NCBI RefSeq assembly: GCF_050003625.1
Contig: NC_134397.1
Location: 64,888,669-64,952,668, forward strand
Direction: 5' to 3'
Source of the DNA: Haematobia irritans
Lineage: Eukaryota; Arthropoda; Insecta; Diptera; Muscidae
Length of the DNA stretch: 64,000 nucleotides
Made by a program: the position numbers and the translations under genes. Shown one piece after another: positions 1 to 9,689 of this stretch. Each line of letters opens with the position of its first letter. The first letter of the stretch is position 1. The notes beneath the pieces were generated by a model. It saw nothing but the letters and a program-made list of their open reading frames with translations. It had not been told where the DNA came from and ran no database searches.

Positions 1-548
1 TTGTATGTAAGTCCATACGTTGTATATATTTAATCAAAAAAGATCGATCAAATACGTATATAATTCAGTTTGACAAAATTTTCTATAGACATAAAATTTT
101 GACAAAATTTTCTATAGAAATAAAATTTTAACAAAATTTTCTTTAGAAATAAAATTTTGACAAAATTTTTTACAGAAATAAAATCTTAACAAAATTTTCT
201 ATAGAAATAAAATTTTAACAAAATTTTCTATAGAAATAAAATTTTGACAAAATTTTCCATAGAAATAAAATTTTGGTAGATTATTTTTGGCTCGGGTGGC
301 AACCATGATTATGAACCGATATGGACCAATTTTTGTGTGATTGGAGATCGGCTATATATAAACTATAGACACAATTTTCTATAGAAATAAAATTTTGAAA
401 ATATTTTCTATAGAAATAACATTTTGGTAGATTATTTTTGGCTCGAGTGGCAACCATAATTGTGAACCGATATGGACCAATTTTTGAGTGATTGGAGATC
501 GGCTATATATAATTATAGACCGATATGGACCAATTTTGGTCCATATCC
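1..548 (-). mobile_element. HINE-A composite element, partial copy (A1)
   Basis: The window opens inside an element that recurs about ten times. In order: a short AT-rich leader, a 29-bp minisatellite array (62-282, with one more pair of units at 367-425), then the start of the ~170-bp unit (GAACCGATATGGACCAATTT). The strand follows the family's hairpin end as 3', so this copy is minus. It has no coding capacity. It is cut at 548/549 by a SINE in the same orientation. Family assignment (mini-me / DINE-1 / Helentron-associated element) rests on the better copies at 33337 and 57660. Confidence 0.75.
62..282 (-). repeat. 29-bp AT minisatellite array in A1
   Basis: About eight tandem copies of a 29-bp unit. 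Read on the minus strand the unit is AAAATTTTGTC followed by AAAATTTTATTTCTATAG. Copies differ by single substitutions. The same unit makes up the kilobase arrays at 15.4-19.2 kb and 60.6-62.5 kb. Confidence 0.9.
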
Positions 549-781
549 ATGTTAAGCTCAATGACAAGGGACCTCCTTTTTATAGCCGAGTCCGAACGGC
601 GTTTCACATTGCAGTGAAACCACTTAGATAAGTTTTGAAACCCTAGAAATGTCACCAACATTACTGAGGTGGGATAATCCACCGCTGAAAAACTTTTTGG
701 TGTTCGGTCGAAGCAGGAATCGAACCCACGACCTTGTGTATGCAAGGCGGGCATACTAACCATTGCACCACGGTGGCTCCC
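549..781 (-). mobile_element. tRNA-derived SINE, 3'-truncated
   Basis: On the minus strand the copy starts at 781 with GGAGCCACCGTGGTGCAATG. It contains an A-box-like stretch (GTGCAATGGTTAGTATGCC) and a B box (GGGTTCGATTCC), then the family body (AAAAAGTTTTTCAGCGGTGG). It ends at the TTGTCATTGAGCTTAACATG segment, so the ~100-bp LINE-like tail of full copies is absent. It lies between two HINE-A segments. The head resembles a tRNA, but the acceptor arms do not pair. Confidence 0.88.
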
Positions 782-840
782 TTGCGGTGGATTGCGTAGA
801 AACTTCTACTAAAGACTGTCATCCACACTTACTTGGGTTC

Positions 841-1403
841 CCAGCAAAAAAATTTGGAAGTTCTTCCAAAGGCACAACTTTAAAAGCACTTCCAGAAGAT
901 GCACTCCCAATGATGTTTTTTATTTTAACTACCCAGGACGTTCTTTTAATTCAATTTTTTTATAACTTGGTTTTTTCATACTTTTAATGGGTAATTTTAA
1001 CTTTTTTGTTTCAAATACGTCAAAAACAGAGTAAGAAATCATAAATCATTTAAATTTTGTCGAAAAAAAATGCTAAATCCAATCTGAAAAAATTGTGCAT
1101 TTTAGAAAATATTTGAAGTCAAACATTTCCGACAAGCGTTAGAATCCATTAAAAATTATGAAAAATTATAAAAATTATTTATTTGACAAAATATCACAGA
1201 ATTTTTTAATTTATATCCAAAACATTGAATTCGGATCACAACTAAAGAAGTGATGCAAATTCAGTGCTACGGCGGTTGAAATGGTGGACTTCCGTCCTAT
1301 GACAAGCCCATGTTAAATTCATCGCTTCTGCGTCAATTTTGCACCACATTCGGATCCAAAAAGAACATTTTCATTACTCTTTTGGCGACGCTTTTTTTGC
1401 TGG
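841..1403 (+). mobile_element. MITE family D, copy 1 (full length)
   Basis: 563 bp bounded by inverted CCAGCAAAAAAA and TTTTTTTGCTGG. It is inserted in the HINE-A leader between ACTTGGGTT and the continuation at 1404. Internal hallmarks are GAAGTGATGCAAATTCAGTG and TTTTGGCGACGC near the right end. Related copies are at 11325, 14640, 26584, 49199 and 53003. No transposase frame. I could not fix a clear TSD. Confidence 0.75.
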
Positions 1404-2588
1404 TTTGTCCTCGGTAATACTTACCGATGGCAAGGTATCTTAAAACTTCTTAACGTCGTGTTCTAAATTGTCAGTTAGTCCATACGTGGTATATATTGGA
1501 CACAAAAAGTATATATAAGTAAGTCCACAAATAATTACGAACCGATATGGACTTTTTGACGAACCGATATGGACAATTATGAACCAATATACCAATTTTT
1601 GTGTGATTGGGCATCGATTTATCTGAGGGCTATAAATAACTATAGACCGATATGGATCTAGTTTGGCATGGTTCTTAGCGGCCATATACTAGCACTATGT
1701 ACCAAATTTCAACTGAATCGGATGAAATTTGCTGCTCCAAGAGGCTCCAAAACCAAGTCAGAGGAGCGGTTTATATGGGGGCTAGATATGTTTATGGACC
1801 GATGTGTACCAATTTTGGCATGGTTGTTAAATACCATATACTAACACCACATACCAAATTTCAACCGGATCGGATGAAATTTGCTCCTGCAAGAGGCTCC
1901 GGAGGTCAAATCTGTGTATTGGTTTATATGGGGGCTATATATAATTATAGACCGATGTGGATCAATTTTTGCTTAGTTGTTAGAGACCATATACTAACAC
2001 CACGTACCTAATTTAAACCGAGGATCTGTTTATATGCGGGCTATATATAATTATGGAAAGATATGGACCAATTCTTTCGTGGTTGTTAGAGTTTATATAC
2101 TAACACCACGTACCAAATTTCGGCCGGATCGGATAAAATTTGCTTCTCTAAGAGGCTCCGCAAGCCAAATCTGGGGATCGGTTTATATGGGGGCTATATA
2201 TAATTATGGACTGATGTGGACCAATTTTTGCATGGTTGTTAGAGACCATATACTTCTACCATGTACAAAATTTCAGCCGGATCGGATGAAATTTGCTTCT
2301 CTTAGAGGTTCCGCAAGGCAAATCTGGGGATCGGTTTATATGTAATTATCGGCCGATATGGACCAGTTTTTGCATGGTTGTTAGATACTATATACTTCTA
2401 CCATGTATCAAATTTCACCAGATTAGATGAAACATGATTCTCTTATTGACTCCGGAATCCAAATCTGGGGGTCCGTTTATTTGGGGGCTATACGTAAAAG
2501 TGGACCGATATGGTCCATTTGCAATACCATCCGATCTACATCAATAACAACTACTTGTGTTAAAGTCCACATCGAAATGTGTTAAAGT

Positions 2589-2728
2589 CCTCAGAAATGT
2601 CACCAGCATTACTGAGGTGGGTAATCCACCGCTGAAAAACTTTTTGGTGTTCGGTCGAAGCAGGAATCGAACCCACGACCTTATGTATGCAAGGCGGGCA
2701 TGCTAACCATTGCACCACGGTGGCTCCC
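2589..2728 (-). mobile_element. tRNA-derived SINE, short 5' fragment
   Basis: Only the first ~140 bp of the SINE are present: the tRNA-like head (5' end at 2728) with its B box GGGTTCGATTCC, and the AAAAAGTTTTTCAGCGGTGG body. It breaks at TTTCTGAGG and sits inside a HINE-A unit. Confidence 0.88.
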
Positions 2729-3225
2729 CTCGCAAGCCAAATCGGGGGATCGGTTTATATGGGGGCTGTATATAATTATGGACCGATGTAGACCAATTTT
2801 TGCATGACTGTTAGAGACCATATACTAACACCATGTACCAAATTTCAGCCGGATCGGATGAAATTTGCTTCTCTTAGAGGTCTCGCAAGCCAAATTTGGG
2901 GGTCCGTTTATATGTAAAAGTGGACCGATATGACCCATTTGCAATACCATCCGACCTACATTAATATCAACTACTTGTGCCAAGTTTCAAGTCGATAGCT
3001 TGTTTCGTTCGGAAGTTAGCGTGATTTCAACAGACGGACGGACGGACGGACATGCTTAGATCGACTCAGAATTTCACCACGACCCAGAGTATATATACTT
3101 TATGGGGTCTTAGAGCAATATTTCGATATGTTACAAACGGAATGACAAAGTTAATATACCCCCATCCTGTGGTGGAGGGTATAATAAATATTTTTCTACT
3201 AATTCAAGAAAATTTAGTTAGTATA

Positions 3226-3500
3226 CAGTAAAACCTCTTAAAAGTTGACACCCATAGACGCCTAAATTTTGTCCTCATTTGGGAGATGCCCAGTTATGAG
3301 ATGTCAATTTTAATGTGCTAATATTAGCAAACATCTCATGACAATTCTTCACTTTTAAGATGTGTACGGTTTTAAGAGTGTCCAAGTTTGTTCACTGTTA
3401 TTTTGAAGGAAAAAAATTATGGATATTTCTTTTCAAAAACCAAAAAAATTAATTTTACATTTAATAAATTAAAATTAATAAATTTATTTTGCTTTACCTA
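3226..3500 (+). mobile_element. pogo/Tigger-like terminal fragment
   Basis: A TA dinucleotide (3224-3225) is followed by CAGTAAAACCTCTTAAAAG, the form of a pogo/Tigger terminal inverted repeat. An inverted version of the subterminal sequence lies near 3355-3390 (CTTTTAAGATGTGTACGG). I see no transposase and no matching right terminus. Confidence 0.4.
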
Positions 3501-3522
3501 GGATAAAGTCTTCGTCATGATG

Positions 3523-3759
3523 TCAGCGGTCACCACTTCGGTGGGATAATAATTCGACTTTACTTCTTTCCTGGGAATTATCTCGGTGAACCAGTTTCGA
3601 TATTGAATGCTGAATATCAGGTCTAGTAGTCACAACAAGAAATGATGATGCTCCAATGGCTGACTGATATTTCTCTTTATCTGCTAGATCAGTCATTGTT
3701 ATATTTCCCATTATAATCAAGATGAAGAGATCTTCCAACAGCTTTACCATCTTACACAT
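3523..3759 (-). pseudogene. copia-like polyprotein fragment (RT C-terminal part)
   Basis: The minus-strand reading contains KYQSAIGASSF and then TTRPDIQHSISKLVHRDNSQ, matching the Ty1/copia reverse-transcriptase pattern YxSxIGxxxYL...TRPDI...S. Only about 78 codons are present. There are no LTRs, the downstream cysteine/RNase H regions are missing and the frame degenerates after SQER. It is a dead fragment lying between a pogo-like end and a MITE-H fragment. Confidence 0.5.
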
Positions 3760-3859
3760 TGTGCTGTAACCCTAAAATGCTTTTAAAAATAGGATATGTT
3801 TTCAACACTCTACCTTTGTTTTGCCAATAAAAAAAGGTAATACTAAATTGTCAAGCATG

Positions 3860-4137
3860 CACTGAAAAAAGCATGTCCGGTTCCAAAGATTTTGTCTTTA
3901 CTTTAAAAATGTTGGTATTGATTCCGAGCCAAAGAAGCGGAGAATACAAGTAAAGATACTTTTAAGGCACTAATCTCTTTTAAATTTGGGTTTTGTGTAC
4001 TTGCTTCTGGGAAGCAAATTTTGATTTTTCGTTTTTTCAGATTTTTTCTTCATATGCATTCAAAGTCCTTTAAAAACGAGTTAACGACAACTTTATTTTC
4101 CAAATCCAGACTCGACTTCCAGTAGAAATTATGCTAT
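3860..4137 (-). mobile_element. MITE H fragment
   Basis: It begins with CACTGAAAAAAGCATG and carries the words GGTTCCAAAGATTTTG and GAGCCAAAGAAGCGG, both shared with the complete H copy at 39799-40455. The right part (ACTCGACTTCCAGTAGAAATT) is the reverse complement of 9340-9370, where the other H copy is split by a LINE/SINE tail. It therefore serves as the unsplit version of that locus. Confidence 0.55.
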
Positions 4138-4139
4138 GT

Positions 4140-4590
4140 ACCAATTTTGGCATGGTTGTTAGAGACCACATACTTCTACCATGTACAACATTTTAGCCGG
4201 ATCGAATGAAATTTGCTTCTCTTAGAGGTTCCGCAAGCCATATACTTCTACCATGTATCAAATTTCAGCCAGATAGGATGAAACATGCTTCTCTTAGAGA
4301 CTCCGGAAGCCAAATCTGGGGGTCCGTTTATATGGGGGGCTATACGTAAAAGTGGACCGATATGGCCCATTTGCAATACCATCCGACCTACATCAATAAC
4401 AACTACTTGTGCCAAGTTTCAAGTCGATAGCTTGTTTCATCCGGAAGTAAGCGATATTTCAACCGACGGACAGACGGACATGCTCAGATCGACTAAGAAT
4501 TTCACCACGACTCAGAATACATATACTCTATGGAGTCTTAGAGCAATACTTCGATGTGTTACAAACGAAATGACAAAGTTAATAAAATAT
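4140..4590 (-). mobile_element. HINE-A composite element, 5'-end part (A3)
   Basis: Two degenerate ~170-bp units lead to the conserved terminal segment: CAAGTTTCAAGTCGATAGC, a short (GGAC) tract, TATATACTCTATGGAGTC and ACAAACGAAATGACAAAGTT. The final GGTGGAGGGTATA is lost. It has no coding capacity. Confidence 0.75.
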
Positions 4591-4627
4591 CCCATAAACA
4601 TGCATCGATTATGCCTTCGGACTTAAC

Positions 4628-4869
4628 TTATAATGTGCACACTGTCGTCCGGAATAACTGATAGTCTGTAAAGCGCATTAGCCATTGCTCCTTCTGTTTA
4701 CCACTTGTTCCAATCGATGATGCATGACCTGGATGATCACCATTTTCCTTCTTATAAGGAAGACAAAAATTGGGTTGGTTCTTGAATTGAGTCGAAAATC
4801 GAGACAATACTAGCGATGGCATATACTTCGCATCATCAATCTGTTCCAATTCTTTTTGAAATAAATTCT
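4628..4869 (-). CDS. candidate terminal coding exon, unrecognised protein
   Basis: The minus strand has an open, non-repetitive frame of about 80 codons with varied codons. It reads through LFQKELEQIDDAKYM, LSRFSTQFKNQPNFCLPYKK and EQWLMRFTDYQLFRTTVCTL to a TAA at 4628. There is no ATG at its left limit. A pyrimidine-rich GGATTTTTTCAG just upstream (minus strand) would serve as a splice acceptor, so it could be a 3'-terminal exon of a host gene or a fragment of an unrecognised transposon. I do not recognise the protein. No AATAAA is visible close downstream. Confidence 0.3.
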
Positions 4870-5784
4870 GAAAAAATCCTGCATTTTTAATTTGCTTTAC
4901 TTCAAACGGCTTAAGTTAACAAATACATTTTTTAACTTTTGTCCATTTATCGAAAGATTATGCTTATATCTATAAAATCTAAAAAAATGTGCTACAAATT
5001 GAAATGAAATTCTCTTAGTTGTTATAAAAATATAAACTTTAATTTTATTTAAAAAAAATCATGACCACAAATTATTATAAAGCCCCATTGCATACTTGCT
5101 ATTTAGTTATTTATAATCCTAATGTTTCCAATAATATATATTTTATGTTTATACGCACAAGAAACAATTGACCATACATTCATTCCATCCCCTATGGAAA
5201 ATACATTTCCACATTTCAGTTAAACCACAAGCCTGTTTTCTGCAAAAGCGTTAAGATATGAATTTTGGATATTTTTTCTTTTTCATTTCCTAGCATATCC
5301 TATGAATGGGTTGGGGGCAAATAAAAAGTAAAACAATAGAGTATAGAAATATGTTCACATGTATGTATGTAACAACACTAAAAATTAAAGAAAATGTATC
5401 AAAAATAAAACGTTGACATTTGTTACCGAAAAGGGGAAGATGGCCAGCAAATATTTTCCTTTACTAAGTAACCATCGATGGCACTTAAGTGCGTTACTTG
5501 CACTTGAATTATGAATTGTTGGTAGAGTAGAGTAACCACCATCGTGTTGTATCGCAAACAACCAAACTGCCAAACATTTCAAAGCAGATCAACCAAGCGA
5601 AAAGCCATCACCCTCGCCAACAAAAGAAAAAAGCCTAAATAAAAAGCAAAAAATAAGATCTCTCTGTTTATAGGAGAAACGTGCACACAGCATCCCGCAC
5701 ACTCAGACATACACTAGAATGTTTTCTCCCTTACTGTATTAAAGCTTCCAGAATGGCGAAAGGGAAAAATGTAGGGCCTTTATT
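4870..5784. other. host-like AT-rich stretch, no gene recognised
   Basis: None of the repeat families of the window is seen here. Short open frames exist on both strands (for example minus 5385-5582), but none shows a domain or repeat-free coding bias that I would defend. A clean stretch at 5590-5710 (CACCCTCGCCAACAAAAG, then ACACACTCAGACATACAC) is less AT-rich. Confidence 0.4.
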
Positions 5785-5786
5785 TA

Positions 5787-6267
5787 CACTAATAGAAAAA
5801 TTGCGTTCCACAATCGTGAACGGACAGTGACAAAATGAAACGGAAACGTTCACAAAAAATCAAAACGAAATGTTCACGATTTTGTCCACGGGCGTTCACG
5901 ATTTCATGAACGGCATTCGTTTTTCTTTTTCCATGAAAATTCTTAAAATAATCGTTAGACGTTGTTATGGCAACTCCGCCGGTGGTGCAATGAGCTAAAG
6001 CGACTGTTAACGAGTATGGTGCACACAACACAGGTTCGAGTCACGGTAGCGGAAATCTTTTTTTTTTTTAATTTTGTTTATAAATTCGTAACCATTACGT
6101 TTTCAGATCATGAACACTCGTTGTTGTTTTGACAACGGATGGTGTCATTTTAACGTTGTCAGATTGACCCCGTCTGTTCTCAGTTTGACAACACATGTGT
6201 GTTGATTCACTTTCATGAACGAAACGTTTTGAAATGACAACGCCGTTCATGATTTTTTCTATGGGTG
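5787..6267 (+). mobile_element. TA-flanked MITE with an internal tRNA-like segment
   Basis: 481 bp between TA dinucleotides (5785-5786 and 6268-6269). The ends are inverted: CACTAATAGAAAAA on the left, and on the complementary strand of the right end CACCCATAGAAAAAA, followed by further inverted CGTGAACG/CATGAACG words. The TA TSD suggests the Tc1/mariner superfamily. There is no transposase. The centre holds a tRNA-like block (5978-6052). Confidence 0.7.
5978..6052 (+). repeat. tRNA-like block inside the MITE
   Basis: CGGTGGTGCAATGAGC is A-box-like and GGTTCGAGTCACGG is a good B box, about 45 bases apart, followed by a T10 run at 6059-6068 that could end Pol III transcription. The arms do not form a convincing cloverleaf, so this is tRNA-derived sequence rather than a tRNA gene. 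Confidence 0.45.
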
Positions 6268-6619
6268 TAGTAAGAATGAGACATGATTTATATACGAGTC
6301 ACCTTAGAATAATAGAAAATTTTAACTTAAATAGTTTCCAAGTATATGACTTGAAAAATCATTTAATGTTTTTTATTGAGTTGAACAAAAATCTTTAAAA
6401 ATAAATAATATCTTTCTGTTATTTGAAAACATTTCATATTTTAAAGAAAAACATATTCTCATCAAAATCGACAAAACGTTCTTTAATTGAAGAAATACAA
6501 TAAAATACAACTAATTTTCATGAAAAAATAATGTTAAATTCTCTTTTCACAATTTTTAAATTTAAAATTAAGTTCTTTACTAAAAAGAAGTCTGGCAGAA
6601 GCCTGTGCAAAAATCATAA

Positions 6620-7645
6620 AATTATGTACCGAGTTCCCATTTACGGACCACCCTCTACTTTCAATTTAAGAAAACAAAACGTACAAAAGGTAACCCTCTC
6701 CCCACCTCGCTCCACTCCGACCTGATATCGGACCATCACGTACCCTATATTAATTTCACAAACTACTCAATGGTCTCTATAAATTCTATCGAAGTAAATC
6801 GACAAAGTTTATTTCACTATTCCCCTTCCCCAACCAGATATCGAAAAATCATATAGTAATTTAAAAATCATGTTTTAATTTAATCACCTCCTCCCACGTT
6901 CCCTGTAAATTTCAAGTAGATCGGAGAAGTTTAAATTTTGCTCCATTGTTTTAAAAATGAAATTCTTGAAACTTTCCTTCAAGTGTGGGGCAAGGAAGGT
7001 TGCCTCCCGTTCATAACCTTCCCCAACTGCCTTTGTAAATTTCAAGAAAACTTAAGAATTTTTGTTTTTTGTTTTCAATTTTAGACCCGACCAAATATTG
7101 AAAAGTGATGTAGCGTATCTTTTGTAAACGTCCCAGAAAATGTCAAGCAAATTATAAGCCCAAATTTCAAAAAGCAGGGCAAGGGGCGGCCCCTCTTCCG
7201 ACCAAATATCACAAAATCAGGTATCAAATATTAATATCGTAACCTCTCCCCAGTCCTCTGTAAATTTCAAGTAACTTGGTAAAGTTTCATTGTCTCTCTG
7301 TATGTACTTAAGAGAAGCGGATATCTCCCTATGCCCTTTTATTTTTCCCCGACCAAATATTAAGAAATCAGGAACCTGATATAAATTTCATAACCTCACC
7401 CATTTTTCCGTAAAATTTCAGTCGGGAGAGTTTAGTTTTGTTTTCACTGTACTTTAAAAAAGTCGAGCAAAGGGGAGGTCCCCCTCCGAGACGAGGTGTC
7501 AAAAAAGAAATACCCTATTGTCACCACATAAGCGCCCCCTACGATCTCTGAAAGTTTCAAATAAATCGGTTCAGCCGTTTCCGAGCCTACCCGGAACATA
7601 CAAACAAACAAATAAACAAACATACTTTGAATTTTATATATAGAT
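6620..7645 (+). repeat. degenerate ~140-bp module array ending in (CAAA)n
   Basis: A module recurs four to five times. It contains GACCAAATATTRAAAAATC, a loss-prone CCCC tract, and CTGTAAATTTCAAGTAGATCGG-like text (split here: CTGTAAATTTCAAG, then TAGATCGG) near 6900, 7030, 7260, 7405 and 7545. The last module runs into TCGGTTCAGCCGTTTCCGAG, ACAAACAAACAAATAAACAA and TTTATATATAGAT. That ending resembles the 3' tails of RTE-type retroposons in insects, but no RT frame is present, so the class is uncertain. Confidence 0.5.
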
Positions 7646-7749
7646 GAAAATAGACGAAATGAGAATTAAATTAAAATAAATATTAAACAAAGTAAAATTC
7701 AAAATAATTAAATTTCTTCTTTCACTCAAAAATCATTTTTGTTTGTTTA

Positions 7750-7956
7750 TATTAAGTTCGAATTTAGCTGCTAAAGTGAAAACTAAATCAGTAAAAAAGG
7801 CATAAAATTATACATATTTGTTGCAAATTTTATTATAACTTGATGGACAATAGCCCAAAGCAAATGTTCACAAAGTTTGTATGCCTTAAAATGGATTATT
7901 AAAGAAAAGTAATCGTGAAAAAATGACGATTTTAACGGCTAAACTCGAACTTAATA
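7750..7956 (+). mobile_element. 207-bp MITE with 19-bp inverted ends
   Basis: The left end TATTAAGTTCGAATTTAGC and the complement of the right end, TATTAAGTTCGAGTTTAGC, differ at one base. No coding frame. The flanks do not show an unambiguous TSD beyond TA. Confidence 0.7.
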
Positions 7957-8067
7957 CCCACCTTATTGTAGAAAATTTTAACTAAACTTAATTACAAGCG
8001 TCGATAGCATAAAATATTTTTCGACAAATTCACCAACATAATTAGTTTTTATTTTTGAGTCGACCTA

Positions 8068-8458
8068 CACTGAAAAAAATATTGACTTATCGTGACAGAT
8101 TATGCAACCTAAATTTTCGTATAAGCAATTTACACAATATTAAGGAAAAATGTCTTTAGAATAAGGACATTTTAATTAAAAGAATTTTCATAATCTTTAT
8201 TTATATATAAATATTTTTTTGTTCACTTGTTGAAGAAAATTTTGTAGTTTGAAGCAAAACATTGGAGTTCCAAAATGTAAAAATATCCTTAGTGCCATAC
8301 GAAATTTAAGATGGGAGCATTCCATTTCAATTTTCATTTAGACGTATGCAAAAAATATTAGAGTAAAAGAGACTTTCTCCAAACATAATAATTCCATGAA
8401 CTAAAATAAAGTTCAATTGGTTTTAGTGAAATAAAGGGTTCACTTTTGTTTCTGAGTG
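8068..8458 (+). mobile_element. TA-flanked chimeric MITE (H-like left, K-like right)
   Basis: It lies between TA at 8066-8067 and 8459-8460. The left end CACTGAAAAAAATATTGAC matches the H family. The right half (AACATAATAATTCCATGAAC, then TGAAATAAAGGGTTCAC) matches the K family at 12036 and 13690. The terminal CACTG/CACTC inverted repeats are intact, so it looks like a hybrid of two related MITEs. Confidence 0.6.
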
Positions 8459-8499
8459 TACATCTTTGGCTCGTATTCAATAGCAAAATCCTTAAGAAA

Positions 8500-8755
8500 A
8501 GGTCAAAGTCGTTGGATCCAAGTAGCGATATCCGTTCGTCCTTCCGTGTGTTGAAATCACAAACGAAAAAAGCTAACGACTTGAAACTTGGCACAAGTAG
8601 TTGTATTGATGTAGGTCAGAAAATACAGTTTCTAGACGCCCAAGAAGTAAAATCGGGAGATCGGTCTATATGGGGGCTATACCAAAACATGGACCTATAC
8701 ACCCCACTATCGACACACCTATTAACAGTCCGAAAATACCTTTAGATTTCAAATT
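8500..8755. mobile_element. rearranged HINE fragment
   Basis: A HINE-A terminal segment in one orientation (CCGTTCGTCCTTCCGTG, then GACTTGAAACTTGGCACAAG) is joined at about 8620 to a HINE-B unit in the other (AAATCGGGAGATCGG, TATATGGGGGCTATACC). The junction shows a rearrangement. A single very degenerate A-type unit follows at 8865-9000. Confidence 0.55.
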
Positions 8756-9029
8756 TATTTATTTTCTAAATTTAACCAAATTTTTCTAAAATTACCAAAA
8801 TTTTCCCTCGTTGTATTTTTTGAGTGTCGTGGTAGTAACATATATGGAATTATACTACCATTATACTATCCTGCCTATAAACCGACCTACAGATTTGATT
8901 TCCGGAACACACTGAGCGCACATTTCATCCGATCCGTTTTAAATTTCGTTCCTTGTTAACAGTACGAAAATTGGCTCAAAACTATTTTTACACCCCTTAC
9001 ATAAAACGACCAAGAACTGAATGGGCTTA

Positions 9030-9560
9030 CACTGAAAAAAAAACAAAAATACGAATACGAATTTAGCTTAGCATAGTAGACGCAATACTCTGATATAATT
9101 TTTTTCCTTGTGCAAAAGTCTGTAAACTTTTCAATAAAATCGTTTTGTCTTTATTGTGTTATCCTAACACGGAAAACATTTGATTTTATTAAAGTCAACT
9201 TGGATTTAATACTTCTGAATTAATTAATGAAATCGTCTTCAATATTGTTAACTTTTTGCATTTTAACTATAAAGCTAAAAGGCGTTTTAAAATAGGAGAT
9301 GTTTTTAACACTTTATGTTAAAGTCGATTTCAATTAAACATAGCACAATTTCTACTTGAAGTCGAGTCTTAGGTTAGTTTACGAGGCAGCCCGATGTATC
9401 AGGCTCAGACTATCCAGTCCATTGTGATACCACATTGGTGAACTTCTCTCTTATCATTGAGTGTTGCCCGATTCCAAATTAATTTTGTCGTTAACACGTT
9501 TTTAATGGATTTTGATAACACATGAAGAAAAAATCTGGAAAAATTAATTAATTAAAATTT
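9030..9560 (+). mobile_element. MITE H copy split by a LINE/SINE tail
   Basis: It starts CACTGAAAAAAAAAC after GGGCTTA and continues in H-family sequence to about 9370, then again from 9475 (AATTTTGTCGTTAACACG) to about 9560. The intervening 9371-9474 is a retroposon 3' tail. The same H region without the insert lies, inverted, at 4080-4137. Confidence 0.55.
9371..9474 (-). mobile_element. LINE/SINE 3' tail fragment
   Basis: On the minus strand it reads GGAATCGGGCAACACTCAAT ... TGGTATCACAATGGACTGGA ... GGGCTGCC and ends in CTAA-type sequence. This is the tail shared by the SINEs and by the LINE at 36382. Only the 3'-most ~100 bp are present, as expected for a severely 5'-truncated retroposon insertion. 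Confidence 0.75.
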
Positions 9561-9689
9561 GTTTCCTAGAATCAAGTACTCAAAATTAATTTAGACAACA
9601 TTTTTGGAACGGGCCTGCTCGTTTTCGATATATATAGGTATTTAATTTACCATTTGTATTTAACATAGACTCCATGTGGACTAAGTTAC

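Larger units (their letters stand above)
782..3190 (-). mobile_element. HINE-A composite element (A2) with two insertions
   Basis: The leader GGTGGATTGCGTAGAAACTT at 785-840 is interrupted by MITE D (841-1403). It resumes with ACCGATGGCAAGGTATC at about 1423 and runs through several ~170-bp units (key words CGATATGGACC, GGATCGGATGAAATTTGC, GGTTTATATGGGGGCTATA). It closes with a (GGAC)n tract at 3034-3050 and the terminal GTGGTGGAGGGTATAATA. A truncated SINE (2589-2728) interrupts one unit. This copy lacks a 29-bp array. The reading frames across the units are repeat translation, not genes. Confidence 0.8.

Noticed and set aside
503..763. Open frames across the SINE copies (e.g. GRGFDSCFDRTPKSFSAVDY)
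   Set aside because: The same frame recurs in every SINE because the body lacks stops; the sequence is a tRNA-headed non-coding retroposon.
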